DNA of 64,000 nt, taken from the NCBI GenBank assembly GCA_031553805.1, contig JAVBLC010000013.1, forward strand, positions 62,001 through 126,000, read 5' to 3'. A program made the position numbers and the translations under genes. The stretch is from JAITVB01 sp031553805. GTDB taxonomy: Bacteria > Bacteroidota > Bacteroidia > Bacteroidales > Rikenellaceae. Below are positions 47,684 to 56,424 of the stretch, one piece after another. A model generated the notes under the pieces. It was not told the origin of the DNA, searched no databases, and worked only from the letters and a program-made list of their open reading frames with translations. How positions within the stretch are numbered: the first letter of the stretch is position 1; each line of letters opens with the position of its first letter.

Positions 47684-48403
47684 ATGAAATTTTTTACTAA
47701 ATTCTTGTCGCTTGCAACGGCCGTATTGCTGTGCGCCCCGCTCGCAGCCCAGGAGACCCCGCACACCGACGGTTTCCTGAAACGCTTTTCGGTCGGCCTC
47801 GACCTGGGGACCTACGGGGGCGGCTTCCAGGCGGGGGTGTCGCTGCTGCCGTCGCTCAAGGCCCGTGTGGGTTTCGACTACCTCGAGGCCACCTACAGCC
47901 GCACGATCGACTTCGACGCCGACGACTACTACACCGGTGTCAACTACGACGGCCAGATCTTCGATCCGAAAGCCTCGTTTCCCAACGCTAAGCTGATGCT
48001 CGATTACTACCCGGCCAAGAACGTGCCCGTCTGCCTCACCGGCGGCGTCTACTTCGGCACGAACAAGGTCGACGTCCGGGGTTACTATCCGGGCCGCGCT
48101 TTCTCGCCGCTCGAAAACACCGTGATCACGCCCGACTCTGGTGGTGATTTTACGGCACAGGCCGTGCTGGGCAACAGCGTGAAACCCTATTTCGGCATTG
48201 GCGTGGGTCGCACGATCCCCAAGAAGCGGGTCGGTTGCCGGTTCGACATCGGCGCCGTTTACCAGGGCCAGCCGGTGCTCGAAGGGCCTTATGTGAGCAC
48301 GATGCCCTCATCACAATACTCCGAAGTGGACAACGTCCTCAACAAATGGTATGTGAAGTGGTTTCCTATGCTCAATTTTTCGGTCAACGTGCGCCTGAAC
48401 TAA
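47684..48403 (+). CDS. Predicted outer-membrane beta-barrel protein
   Basis: 239 residues. The signal peptide (FLSLATAVLLCAPLAAQ) is followed by alternating amphipathic strands typical of an 8-strand barrel, for example RFSVGLDLGTYGGGFQAGVS and LMLDYYPAKNVPVCLTGGVY. It ends in the aromatic/hydrophobic strand MLNFSVNVRLN, as outer-membrane barrels do. Closest by eye to Bacteroidota PorT/OprF-like barrels; function unknown. Single gene between its own promoter and terminator. Confidence 0.75.
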   Translation: MKFFTKFLSLATAVLLCAPLAAQETPHTDGFLKRFSVGLDLGTYGGGFQAGVSLLPSLKARVGFDYLEATYSRTIDFDADDYYTGVNYDGQIFDPKASFPNAKLMLDYYPAKNVPVCLTGGVYFGTNKVDVRGYYPGRAFSPLENTVITPDSGGDFTAQAVLGNSVKPYFGIGVGRTIPKKRVGCRFDIGAVYQGQPVLEGPYVSTMPSSQYSEVDNVLNKWYVKWFPMLNFSVNVRLN

Positions 48404-48423
48404 CCCCTCGACAATACAAAAGC

Positions 48424-48460
48424 GATCAGGGCGATTCCTCACGGAGTCGCCCTGATCTTT
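48424..48460. terminator. Terminator between the barrel gene and the DUF2141 gene
   Basis: A 15-bp stem with one wobble (48424-48438 with 48443-48457) around TCAC lies between convergent genes, followed by TTTTG. Confidence 0.85.
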
Positions 48461-48489
48461 TGATAACTAACTACAAAAAACGCGCGTGT

Positions 48490-48939
48490 CTATTCGGCCT
48501 GTGCCACCGGCGGCAATTCAGCTTTGCGGACAGTAATGTGCAGGGCGGTGTCGCCGTCAATGATAAACTTGCAAGCCTGGAAAGTCGGCGGGCCGGCCAC
48601 CGGTTTGACGTCATTGCTAAAACCATAGGGTTCGAGCGGCAGACCGGTCATCCCCATATCGAGGCGATAGTTGTCATTCTCGTCCTGGAAAAGGGCGATC
48701 GCATAGTCGCCCGACGGCACGTCGGGCAGGTCGATCGCTGCGGTCACCGAGGTGCTTTCGACCTTGACCATCTCTCCCGCTACGGGGATAAATTTCGGCC
48801 AACCGGCTTCGTTGAAGAGGGCGACCATCAGGTTTCCCTGGTTAGCGATTAAGCCATCGACGGTGAGCGTCAGGCGGTTTTGGGCAGCAAGGGTCAGGGC
48901 GGCTGCCACGCAGGCAACCGTCAAAAACAGTTTTTTCAT
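48490..48939 (-). CDS. DUF2141 family exported protein
   Basis: 149 residues with a Sec signal (MKKLFLTVACVAAALTLAAQ). The mature part matches DUF2141: LTLTVDGLIANQGNLMVALF, the DLPDVPSGDYAIALFQDEND core with DxNxNxxLD-like residues, and GLPLEPYGFSND near the end. The family is found widely in Bacteroidota and Proteobacteria with no known role. It lies in the same direction as the regulator pair upstream, separated from it by about 50 bp, and may be part of that transcript. Confidence 0.87.
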   Translation of the reverse strand: MKKLFLTVACVAAALTLAAQNRLTLTVDGLIANQGNLMVALFNEAGWPKFIPVAGEMVKVESTSVTAAIDLPDVPSGDYAIALFQDENDNYRLDMGMTGLPLEPYGFSNDVKPVAGPPTFQACKFIIDGDTALHITVRKAELPPVAQAE

Positions 48940-48992
48940 GATTTTTAGGATTTTAGAGGTTTAAAAGAGTGACGTCGAATTTCTCGAAAAAG

Positions 48993-49286
48993 CTATTTTG
49001 ATTTCAGATTCAGATAGGTTTGCAGGGCGCGGACATAGTCGTCGAGGGCTTCGGTGCCGCGAGGGGTGATCCGGCAGACGGTGCGCGGCATTTTTCCTTG
49101 AAAAGTCTTCTCAATCGTGATGTATCCCGCTTCGCTTAGTTTGTCGAGTTGCACGCTCAGGTTGCCGGCCGTCGCCCCGGTCTGCTCACGGAGGTAGGTG
49201 AAGTCGGCCTCCTCGACCCCCACCAGCAGTGACATCACGGCCAAGCGGAGTTGCGAGTGCAGCAGCGGGTCGAGTTCCTTAAACAT
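48993..49286 (-). CDS. Winged-helix transcriptional regulator
   Basis: 97 residues forming a single winged-helix DNA-binding domain: LLVGVEEADFTYLREQTGAT, GNLSVQLDKLSEAGYITIEK and the wing GKMPRTVCRITPRGTEALDD. It belongs to the small MarR/ArsR-like regulators often paired with membrane proteins in Bacteroidota. The start codon overlaps the end of the upstream membrane-protein gene by 8 bp, so the two are made together and the regulator may control this operon. Ligand unknown. Confidence 0.83.
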   Translation of the reverse strand: MFKELDPLLHSQLRLAVMSLLVGVEEADFTYLREQTGATAGNLSVQLDKLSEAGYITIEKTFQGKMPRTVCRITPRGTEALDDYVRALQTYLNLKSK

Positions 49287-49908
49287 TTTCGGAAGCTTTT
49301 TTGTTTAACTTGTAGCCGGGAACCACAAAGCCGAGGATCATGCACACGGCCAGGATAAAGAAGGGCACCACACCCGCATAGGCGTGCCAGAATAAGTAAG
49401 TCACCAGGCAGAGCAACGCCCCACCCCACAGGATCCAGGCTCCGGTCAGGAACGGGCGGAAACGGCAGGCACGGCCGGTGACCTGTTCGGCAATGCCGGC
49501 CATAATCAGGATGATTGGGGTGATCATGATGAAAATGCGCGGCTCCTGCATCCCGTAACCGTAGCCGAAGATCAGGATGAGAAAAACCACCACTGCGTTG
49601 CCGAATCCGCGCCAGGCCGAGGTGATCACGGCGTCGATGTGGGTTTTGACCAGGGCTTGTTTATCGACCTTCTTTTCGACCACCAGCCGGTCGACGATCG
49701 AACCGGGGATCATCAGCGTCCAGACCAAGAACGCGTAATGCGAGTGCAGGGCAAAAAGCAGGATCACGTTCAGCACAGCGACCGCAGCTACCAGGTAGCC
49801 GTAGTAGATCATCGAGGTGCCACTCCCCCTCTGAAAATTGTTGCGGGCACGTTCGATCATCTCGGTGATCACGGCCAGGCTCTCTTGTTCGGTGAATCTT
49901 GTTTCCAT
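49279..49908 (-). CDS. Membrane protein, about six helices, paired with a regulator
   Basis: 209 residues from the ATG at 49908 (METRFTEQESLAVITEMIER); the open frame upstream is unsupported. After a soluble amphipathic N-terminus come hydrophobic stretches beginning with MIYYGYLVAAVAVLNVILLF, HYAFLVWTLMIP, AVVVFLILIFGYGYG, IFIMITPIILIMAGIA, AWILWGGALLCLVTYLFW and VPFFILAVCMILGFVV. I do not recognise a named transporter. Its overlap with the winged-helix gene suggests a regulated two-gene cassette. Confidence 0.72.
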   Translation of the reverse strand: METRFTEQESLAVITEMIERARNNFQRGSGTSMIYYGYLVAAVAVLNVILLFALHSHYAFLVWTLMIPGSIVDRLVVEKKVDKQALVKTHIDAVITSAWRGFGNAVVVFLILIFGYGYGMQEPRIFIMITPIILIMAGIAEQVTGRACRFRPFLTGAWILWGGALLCLVTYLFWHAYAGVVPFFILAVCMILGFVVPGYKLNKKASENV

Positions 49909-50057
49909 ATCTTTTCGGTTTTTAAGGATTTTATGTTTTAAATTACAATGCAAATATAAAGTAGTTTATTTTATAAACCAATTATTTTGAGCGTTTTTTA
50001 GGGGATTTTTCATTTTTTCATGCAATGCATTGATTGTCAGTGGTAAATAGTTTTAAT

Positions 50058-50129
50058 AAAGATAGGTACGACGAACAAAAGTCCGTCGTACCTATCTTTA
50101 TTGGCCACTGCACAAGAGATTTTTATGCA
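50058..50129 (-). repeat. Family E element, copy 2, downstream of metH
   Basis: A perfect 15-bp stem (50058-50072 with 50085-50099) is followed directly by the 30-nt tail 50100-50129, which matches 16349-16378 with one difference. On the minus strand it lies about 30 nt past the metH stop and may serve as its transcript end. Confidence 0.75.
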
Positions 50130-50160
50130 GGGAGTAACAATACTGGCTTTGCTTTAATAA

Positions 50161-53100
50161 TTACCGCAAGTGCTGCGGCATCAGGCGTCGAAGTTCCTCG
50201 ACGGGCACTCCGCGACGGGCGGCATAGTCTTCCAACTGCGCGGCATCGACCTGCCCCACCCCGAACAAGCGTGCCTCGGGATTGGCGAAGACCAGCCCGC
50301 AAACCGAAGCCGTGGGCGTCATCGCGTAGGATTCGGTTAACCCAACCCCGATCAGCTCTGCAACGTGCAACAATTCGAAAACTTCGCGTTTTTCAGAATG
50401 GTCGGGCATCGCCGGATAACCGAACGCCGGACGGAAGCCGACGTACCGGCCACGGATCACCTCGTCCAACGAAAGGTCTTCGCCGGGCGAAAAACCCCAC
50501 AGCGTGCGGCGCACCATCGTGTGCAGCAATTCCGAAAAGGCTTCGGCCAGGCGGTCGCCCAGACTAGCTGCCAGCAGGGCACGGTAGTCGTCGCCCGCCG
50601 CCCGGTAGTGGGTTTGGAGCGCGTCCATCCCCAGGCCGGTGGTCAGCGCAAAGGCTGCCACATAGTCGTTCTGCCCCGAGGAAAGCGGCAGCAGGAAATC
50701 GGACAGGCAAAGGTTTTCGGGGCGGCCAGCCTCCTGGTTTCGGAGCTGGGGCAGGCGCAGTTCGCCCTCGCCGGTGTGGATCACCACATCGTCGCCGTCG
50801 CCGTTGGCCGGGTAAATGCCTACGGCGGCGTTGGCCTGCAACAGGCGGTCGCGGATGATTTCGTCCAACAGGAGACAGGCGTCGTCGTATAACGCTTTGG
50901 CGGCATCGCCTTTCTCGGGATGTTCGAAAAGTTCCGGGAAACGGCCCGGCAATTCCCACGCGCCAAAGAACGGCGACCAATGGATATACTTGGCGATTTC
51001 GGCCAACGAAAAATCTTTGAAAACGATTTTTCCAAGCTGGTTCGGGGGGGCGACTTCCGCGTAGGGAAGCGTCAGGCGGTTGGCACGGGCCTCGGCCAGC
51101 GAGATGTATTGCTTGTCGGCTTCGCGCCGCGAAAAATCTTCGCGCAGGCGGTGCTGGGTTTGGCGGAGGTTGGCGAGATAAGCTTCAAGGCGGTCCGAGA
51201 ACAGCTCCGCCAGGATCTTCACATTGTCGGAAGCGTCGCCGGCGTGGATCACCGGGCCGGAGTAGAGCGGAGCGATCATCACCGCCGTGTGGACGGCCGA
51301 GGTCGTCGCCCCGCCGATCAGCACGGGGATCGTCAGGTTGCGGCGTTCGAGTTCGGCCACGACCTTCATCATCTCTTCGAGCGAGGGGGTGATCAGGCCG
51401 CTCAGCCCGATCACATCGGCGCGGTGTTCGACGGCGGCATCGACAATCGCCTCGGCGGGCACCATCACGCCCAGGTCGGTAATCGCATAGCCGTTGCAGG
51501 CCATCACGACCGACACGATGTTCTTACCGATGTCGTGCACGTCGCCCTTGACCGTGGCGATCAGCACACGGCCGGCCGAGGCGGTTTTTCCCTCGGCGCG
51601 TTCCTTCTCGATATAAGGGGTGAGGTAGGCGACGCTCGCTTTCATCACCCGGGCGCTTTTCACGACTTGCGGCAGGAACATTTTTCCTGAACCAAACAAT
51701 TTTCCAACTTCCCCCATCCCGTTCATCAAGGCGCCCTCGATCACGGCCAACGGCGACCCGGTTTCGGCCAAGGCTTCGGCCGTGTCGGTTTCGATAAATT
51801 CGGTGATGCCTTTGACCAGGCTGTGGGCCAGGCGCTCGGCCGGGGATGCGGCACGCCACGCTTCTTGTTCTTTCGGGGTTTTCGACACGTCCTCGCGTTC
51901 ACGGGCTTGTGAGGCATACGCAGACAGGCGTTCGGTAGCGTTCCGGTCGGTATTGAGCACGACGGCTTCGGCCAGGGCCAGCAACGCGGGGTCGATGTCG
52001 CTGTAAACGGGCAGCATGGCCGGGTTGACAATCGCCATATCCAAGCCCGCCGCAATAGCGTGGTAGAGGAACACGGCATGCATCGCCTCGCGCACCGGGT
52101 TGTTGCCCCGGAACGAGAACGAGAGGTTGCTCACCCCGCCGCTCACGCGTGCCCCGGGGCAGTTGGCCTTGATCCAACGGACGGCTTCGATGAAGTCGAT
52201 GCCATAGGCGTTGTGTTCCTCGATACCAGTCGCTACGGCCAGCACATTGGGGTCGAAAATAATATCTTCGGACGGGAAGCCGGCTTCGGTGAGCAGACGG
52301 TAGGCACGACCGGCGACTTCGGTCTTGCGGGCAAAGGTGTCGGCCTGGCCCCGCTCATCGAACAGCATGATGACGGCGGCGGCACCATAGCGATGGATCA
52401 GCCCGGCGCGGCGCAGGAATTCCGCTTCGCCCTCTTTGAGCGAGATCGAGTTGACGATCGATTTGCCCTGAACACATTGCAGCCCGGCTTCGAGTACCTC
52501 CCATTTCGAGGAGTCGATCATTACGGGAACACGCGCTATATCTGGTTCTGATGCTATTAAATTTAAAAATTCGGTCATCGCCCCGATGCCGTCGATCAGG
52601 CCATCGTCCATGCAAACGTCGATCACCTGCGCACCGCCGTCGACCTGTTGGCGGGCCACCGAGAGGGCGTCTTCGTAGCGGCCCTCGCGGATCATTTTGG
52701 CAAATTTGGCCGAGCCGGCCACATTGGTGCGTTCGCCGATATTTACAAAACCCGTGGTAGCGTCGACACGCAGCACTTCGAGGCCCGAGAGCATCGTCAC
52801 GGGCGGACGTTGCGGCAGGCGGCGGGGGGCATAGCGGGCCGCTACGCGGGCAATTGCCCCGATGTGGGCAGGGTTCGTGCCGCAACAGCCGCCGACGATA
52901 TTCAGCAGGCCCTCTTTCAGATAGTCTTCGAGCACGGCGGCCATATAGGAAGCATCCTGGTCGTAGCCGCCGAAGGCGTTGGGCAGCCCCGCATTGGGGT
53001 GGGCCGACACGGCGCACGAGGCGACCGACGCCAGGCGCGACACATAAGGTTTCATCTGTTCGGCCCCGAAAGCGCAGTTCAGGCCGATCGAAAGCAGCCG

Positions 53101-53805
53101 GGCATGAGCGACGGAGACGTAGAACGCTTCGACCGTCTGGCCCGAAAGCAGGCGGCCGCTGGCGTCGGTGACCGTACCCGAAAGCATCACGGGCAGCGTT
53201 TTTCCGGATTCGCGGCAGGCTTCGTCAATGGCAAACAACGCCGCCTTGGCGTTGAGCGTATCGAAAACGGTTTCGACGATAAACAGGTCGACCCCGCCCT
53301 CGATCATCCCACGCACTTGTTCTTGGTAGGCCACCACCAGATCACCGAAGGTCACGTTGCGGAATCCGGGACGGGCCACGTCGGGCGAGAGCGAAGCCGA
53401 GCGATTGGTCGGCCCGATCGAACCGGCCACGAAGCGCGGTTTCGACGGTTTCCGGGCCGTGTGGGCATCGGCCAGGCCGCGGGCCAGGCGGGCGGCGGCC
53501 ACGTTCATCGCATAGGCGTCGGACTCAAGGCCGTAGTCGGCCAGCGAAATGGCGTTGGCGTTGAACGTGTTGGTCGAGATGATGTCAGCCCCGGCCAGCA
53601 GGTAAGCTTCGTGGATGCGCCCGATCACATCGGGACGCGTGAAGGTCAGCGCATCGTTGCACCCCTTCAGTTGCCGGGGGTTATAGGTGTAGCGGTCGCC
53701 TCGGTAGTCGGCTTCCTGCAGACCGTAGCTTTGGATCATCGTCCCCAGCGCCCCGTCGAGGACGAGGATGCGCTTTTCCAATTCTTGCTCAATCACACTT
53801 TTCAT
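50161..53805 (-). CDS. metH: Cobalamin-dependent methionine synthase
   Basis: About 1214 residues from the ATG at 53805; an ATG at 53826 is also possible. Full four-module layout: homocysteine domain with zinc ligands in GLNCAFGAEQM and GGCCGTNPAHIGAI, folate domain (FVNIGERTNVAGSAKFAKMI), cobalamin domain with DVHDIGKNIV, and the AdoMet reactivation domain (RPAFGYPAMPDHSEK). It methylates homocysteine from methyl-tetrahydrofolate. The start overlaps the small membrane-protein gene upstream, so metH is third in a three-gene transcript. No cobalamin riboswitch is visible upstream. Confidence 0.96.
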   Translation of the reverse strand: MKSVIEQELEKRILVLDGALGTMIQSYGLQEADYRGDRYTYNPRQLKGCNDALTFTRPDVIGRIHEAYLLAGADIISTNTFNANAISLADYGLESDAYAMNVAAARLARGLADAHTARKPSKPRFVAGSIGPTNRSASLSPDVARPGFRNVTFGDLVVAYQEQVRGMIEGGVDLFIVETVFDTLNAKAALFAIDEACRESGKTLPVMLSGTVTDASGRLLSGQTVEAFYVSVAHARLLSIGLNCAFGAEQMKPYVSRLASVASCAVSAHPNAGLPNAFGGYDQDASYMAAVLEDYLKEGLLNIVGGCCGTNPAHIGAIARVAARYAPRRLPQRPPVTMLSGLEVLRVDATTGFVNIGERTNVAGSAKFAKMIREGRYEDALSVARQQVDGGAQVIDVCMDDGLIDGIGAMTEFLNLIASEPDIARVPVMIDSSKWEVLEAGLQCVQGKSIVNSISLKEGEAEFLRRAGLIHRYGAAAVIMLFDERGQADTFARKTEVAGRAYRLLTEAGFPSEDIIFDPNVLAVATGIEEHNAYGIDFIEAVRWIKANCPGARVSGGVSNLSFSFRGNNPVREAMHAVFLYHAIAAGLDMAIVNPAMLPVYSDIDPALLALAEAVVLNTDRNATERLSAYASQAREREDVSKTPKEQEAWRAASPAERLAHSLVKGITEFIETDTAEALAETGSPLAVIEGALMNGMGEVGKLFGSGKMFLPQVVKSARVMKASVAYLTPYIEKERAEGKTASAGRVLIATVKGDVHDIGKNIVSVVMACNGYAITDLGVMVPAEAIVDAAVEHRADVIGLSGLITPSLEEMMKVVAELERRNLTIPVLIGGATTSAVHTAVMIAPLYSGPVIHAGDASDNVKILAELFSDRLEAYLANLRQTQHRLREDFSRREADKQYISLAEARANRLTLPYAEVAPPNQLGKIVFKDFSLAEIAKYIHWSPFFGAWELPGRFPELFEHPEKGDAAKALYDDACLLLDEIIRDRLLQANAAVGIYPANGDGDDVVIHTGEGELRLPQLRNQEAGRPENLCLSDFLLPLSSGQNDYVAAFALTTGLGMDALQTHYRAAGDDYRALLAASLGDRLAEAFSELLHTMVRRTLWGFSPGEDLSLDEVIRGRYVGFRPAFGYPAMPDHSEKREVFELLHVAELIGVGLTESYAMTPTASVCGLVFANPEARLFGVGQVDAAQLEDYAARRGVPVEELRRLMPQHLR

Positions 53806-54268
53806 TCGTATCTCCGGTTCTCGCATATTTACGGTATAATAACAGCCAAAACAGATTGGCCAGCCCCATCCCCACGGCGATGTGGGAGCAAATGATCATC
53901 CCCGCTAAGCCCGCCACAAGCGCCGACAGCAGGGCGGCTAGCACGCCGATCGCCCCCTCTTCGCCGTATGAAGCGGAAAACAGCGACATGGTCAGCATGC
54001 CGCCGATAAAAACGATCGCCAGGCACGTCGCCACCGAGATCAAACAAACCCAAACCACCCGCCACCGCCAAAATGGGATCTTTGTGAACAGGAACCAGTA
54101 GCAGGCGACGCACGCCAGCGACGCCCCGATAACCAACCGCCAATTCGTTTCGCCCCCACCCGAGGCGTGAAGGTGCAGCGCATAGAGGATAGCGTTGCCC
54201 AACACAAGGTTGAAAGCGATGCAACCCGGCATGCATAGTGTTTTCGATCGGGAACGCGCTGACGTCAT
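53789..54268 (-). CDS. Small membrane protein, about five helices
   Basis: 159 residues; the ATG at 54232 (MPGCIAFNLVL) is an alternative start that drops a basic N-terminus. Hydrophobic stretches include AFNLVLGNAILYALHL, LVIGASLACVACYWFLF, VVWVCLISVATCLAIVFI, AIGVLAALLSALVAGLAGMI and GMGLANLFWLLLY. No family recognised. It begins 11 bp after the glutaminyl cyclase-like gene and overlaps the metH start, so it is translated with both. Confidence 0.68.
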   Translation of the reverse strand: MTSARSRSKTLCMPGCIAFNLVLGNAILYALHLHASGGGETNWRLVIGASLACVACYWFLFTKIPFWRWRVVWVCLISVATCLAIVFIGGMLTMSLFSASYGEEGAIGVLAALLSALVAGLAGMIICSHIAVGMGLANLFWLLLYRKYARTGDTNEKCD

Positions 54269-54279
54269 CCGACGAAAAG

Positions 54280-55353
54280 TTATTCCGCGATCAAGCGGAT
54301 GCGAAACAGCTTGTTCCAGTTTTTGCCCGTCACGTAGATCGCTTTGCCCACCGGGTCGTAGGCAATGCCGTTGAACACGTCAGTCGTCGCGTCGCGGTCG
54401 ATGCGGCCGGTCAGGCCCGAGAAACCGATGACGCCCGTCACGGCACCCGTCGCCGGGTCGATCCGCACGATGGTTTCCGAGCCGTAAACGTTGGCCCAAA
54501 TCTCGCCGTCGATCCACTCCAGTTCGTTGAGGTATTCGACCTTACCTTTGTCTGTATAGGCCTCGATCGTGCGTACACGCTTGAACGTGGCCGGATCGAG
54601 CACCTCGATCTTTTCCGTGCCGTCGCTCTTATATAAATAGGTGCCGTCGGTGGTCAGGCCCCAACCTTCGGTGCCGTAGCCGAATGTTCCGACTTGTTGG
54701 AACGTGTCGAGGTCGTATACGAAGCCTTGATGCTCCTGCCAGGTGAGCTGGTAGATCTTCCCATTGAGCAGGGCGATCCCTTCCCCGAAATAGTCGGGAG
54801 AGAGGTCGAGGCGGCGCACCACCTTGCCCGTGGTGAGTTCGACCTTGCGCAGCGACGATTGGCCCTTCAGGCCGGTGCCCTCGTAGAGGAAACCGTCGTG
54901 CCAGAACAAGCCCTGGGTGTACGCTTGTCGGTCGTGGGGATAGGTGGCGAGGATCTCGTAGGTGTATTCGATGGGGGCGTGGGCGGGTAAAACGGTGAAT
55001 TCGCCCACCTTGGTGGCGCGGTCTTCCCCCGAAAAGGCTTCGATGCGGTAGGCGTAGCGGCCGACGCGGGCGGACGCGGGCAAGGCGTAGGCCCATGCCG
55101 CCACCGTGGTTCCAGGTTGGCGCAGGCCGTCAACGTAGAGCACAGCCGAGTCGAGCGTTACGCCCTCGGCCGGGCGGTAATCAACCGTCACGGATTGTCC
55201 TTGTTGAAAAACGTCGCGGAAAGTGGGCGTGGCCGAGGCGATCAGCGTCCGGGCCGGGTCGGGTGCCGCTGCACCGGACGACGTCGCGCCGTTGCGGTTG
55301 AAACAGGCTGTCACGCCTAAGCAAAGTGCCGCCACGAAAAGGATTTTTCTCAT
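54280..55353 (-). CDS. Glutamine cyclotransferase-like (glutaminyl cyclase family) lipoprotein
   Basis: 357 residues from the ATG at 55353, which yields the lipoprotein signal MRKILFVAALCLGVTAC; the longer frame does not. Residues of about 100-350 form the plant-type glutamine cyclotransferase beta-propeller: FWHDGFLYEGTGLKGQSSLR, ALLNGKIYQLTWQEHQGFVY, ELEWIDGEIWANVYGSETIV and FNGIAYDPVGKAIYVTGK. Such enzymes convert N-terminal Gln to pyroglutamate on exported proteins, a modification common in Bacteroidota. An Ig-like N-terminal region precedes the propeller. Confidence 0.87.
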   Translation of the reverse strand: MRKILFVAALCLGVTACFNRNGATSSGAAAPDPARTLIASATPTFRDVFQQGQSVTVDYRPAEGVTLDSAVLYVDGLRQPGTTVAAWAYALPASARVGRYAYRIEAFSGEDRATKVGEFTVLPAHAPIEYTYEILATYPHDRQAYTQGLFWHDGFLYEGTGLKGQSSLRKVELTTGKVVRRLDLSPDYFGEGIALLNGKIYQLTWQEHQGFVYDLDTFQQVGTFGYGTEGWGLTTDGTYLYKSDGTEKIEVLDPATFKRVRTIEAYTDKGKVEYLNELEWIDGEIWANVYGSETIVRIDPATGAVTGVIGFSGLTGRIDRDATTDVFNGIAYDPVGKAIYVTGKNWNKLFRIRLIAE

Positions 55354-55370
55354 ACAGGAACGATTTGACA

Positions 55371-55378
55371 CAAAGGTA
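55371..55378 (-). promoter_or_regulatory. -7 box of the cyclotransferase-metH operon
   Basis: TACCTTTG on the minus strand, 17 nt upstream of the chosen ATG at 55353, leaving only a very short leader. This rules out a leader riboswitch for metH at this promoter. Confidence 0.6.
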
Positions 55379-55403
55379 GGCAATCCGCCGGTTTTTTCGA
55401 AAT

Positions 55404-55428
55404 AAAAAACGTCCCGGTCGACCGGGAC
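55404..55428 (-). terminator. Terminator of the ECF sigma operon
   Basis: The perfect palindrome GTCCCGGTCGACCGGGAC (55411-55428) is followed on the minus strand by GTTTTTTA. Confidence 0.75.
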
Positions 55429-55522
55429 GAAGTCTGTCAGAGCGCTTACCATTACCGTCGCTCAGGCGGTGGCGTGCGGAGCGTGGGTCGGGATCGACCG
55501 ATCGTCCCGGCGTTTAACCGGA

Positions 55523-55589
55523 ACGGTGCGTCCCCGCACCGGGAAATTTTCTTTGCGTTGAAAAAAATCCCGGTGCGGGGACGCACCGT
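55523..55589. repeat. Family C inverted pair
   Basis: Two 22-nt arms (55523-55544 and 55568-55589) are perfect reverse complements around a 23-nt A/T-rich centre; each arm also contains its own palindrome (CGGTGCG/CGCACCG). It lies in the 3' region of the barrel gene, before the operon terminator. Confidence 0.8.
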
Positions 55590-55608
55590 GCGGTACACAC
55601 AGTATCCC

Positions 55609-56394
55609 TTACAGGCCGAACGAGATACCTATATTCACCTGCTCAACCTGGGGGCCTTCGCCCGAACGGAAGATCGACTGCGGATAGTAGCGGGCGTAGA
55701 TGCTCAGGTCGCGGAAACCGATACCGGCCGTGTAGCCCCAATGGAAATTGCGCAGGTTGAGGTTGCCGTGCATCCGGTCCTTGTCGTCGCCCACCTTGAT
55801 CTTGTCGTAGCCGTAGACGCGCCAACCGCCGATCACCCCGCCGAAAATGTACGGCGCCTTCTTGTTGTACTGCGAAAAATTGATCTTGAGCAGCATCGGG
55901 GCGTTGAGGTAACCGGTCACCATCTTGCTCTTCTTCATGTCCTGGTCGACATAAACCGGGCCCACCATGCCGCTGTCGTCCTTGGCGAGGTACATATTTT
56001 CCTCCCACTTGAAATTGTTGATTTCCAATCCGATCCCCGGCATGAAACTGAGCCACGAATTGAAACGGTAGCGGAACATCAGATCGAGATTGAAGTTGAT
56101 CGAACCGCCTTCCTGCTGAAGGTAACTGGCATAGGGAGGCAGCGAGAGGTTACCCAGGTCTTCGACCAGGCCGCTGTAGCCGAGGCCGACCGACAAGTCG
56201 CAGCCCTTCCAGCCATTCTTGCTGCGGGTTCTGACCTCCTTGTAGATTTCGTGCCATTCGCCGTCCGACGAATCTTCTTCGATGATGATCTCTTCGCGAA
56301 AACCTTCGGTAGTGTCGCCGGGTTCCTGGGCGGCGGCCACGTGCGGGCCGAATGCAAACAGCAGGGCCGAGATCGAGATAATGACTTTCTTCAT
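55609..56394 (-). CDS. Outer-membrane beta-barrel protein, PorT-like
   Basis: 261 residues. A signal peptide (MKKVIISISALLFAFGPHVA) is followed by an acidic stretch (EEIIIEEDSSDGEWHE) and then barrel strands: CDLSVGLGYSGLVEDLG, INFNLDLMFRYRFNSWLSFM, APYIFGGVIGGWRVYGYDKI and the last strand VEQVNIGISFGL ending in Leu. Matches the PorT/OMP_b-brl_2 type by eye. It is the third gene of the ECF sigma operon, 30 bp after the anti-sigma gene, and is probably the output or sensor of that envelope circuit. Confidence 0.8.
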   Translation of the reverse strand: MKKVIISISALLFAFGPHVAAAQEPGDTTEGFREEIIIEEDSSDGEWHEIYKEVRTRSKNGWKGCDLSVGLGYSGLVEDLGNLSLPPYASYLQQEGGSINFNLDLMFRYRFNSWLSFMPGIGLEINNFKWEENMYLAKDDSGMVGPVYVDQDMKKSKMVTGYLNAPMLLKINFSQYNKKAPYIFGGVIGGWRVYGYDKIKVGDDKDRMHGNLNLRNFHWGYTAGIGFRDLSIYARYYPQSIFRSGEGPQVEQVNIGISFGL

Positions 56395-56424
56395 AACGGT
56401 GTGTTTTATGTGTTTTATACGGTT

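Noticed and set aside
53806..53900. A cobalamin riboswitch before metH
   Set aside because: The region upstream of metH is coding (small membrane protein), and the operon leader is under 20 nt, too short for a riboswitch.
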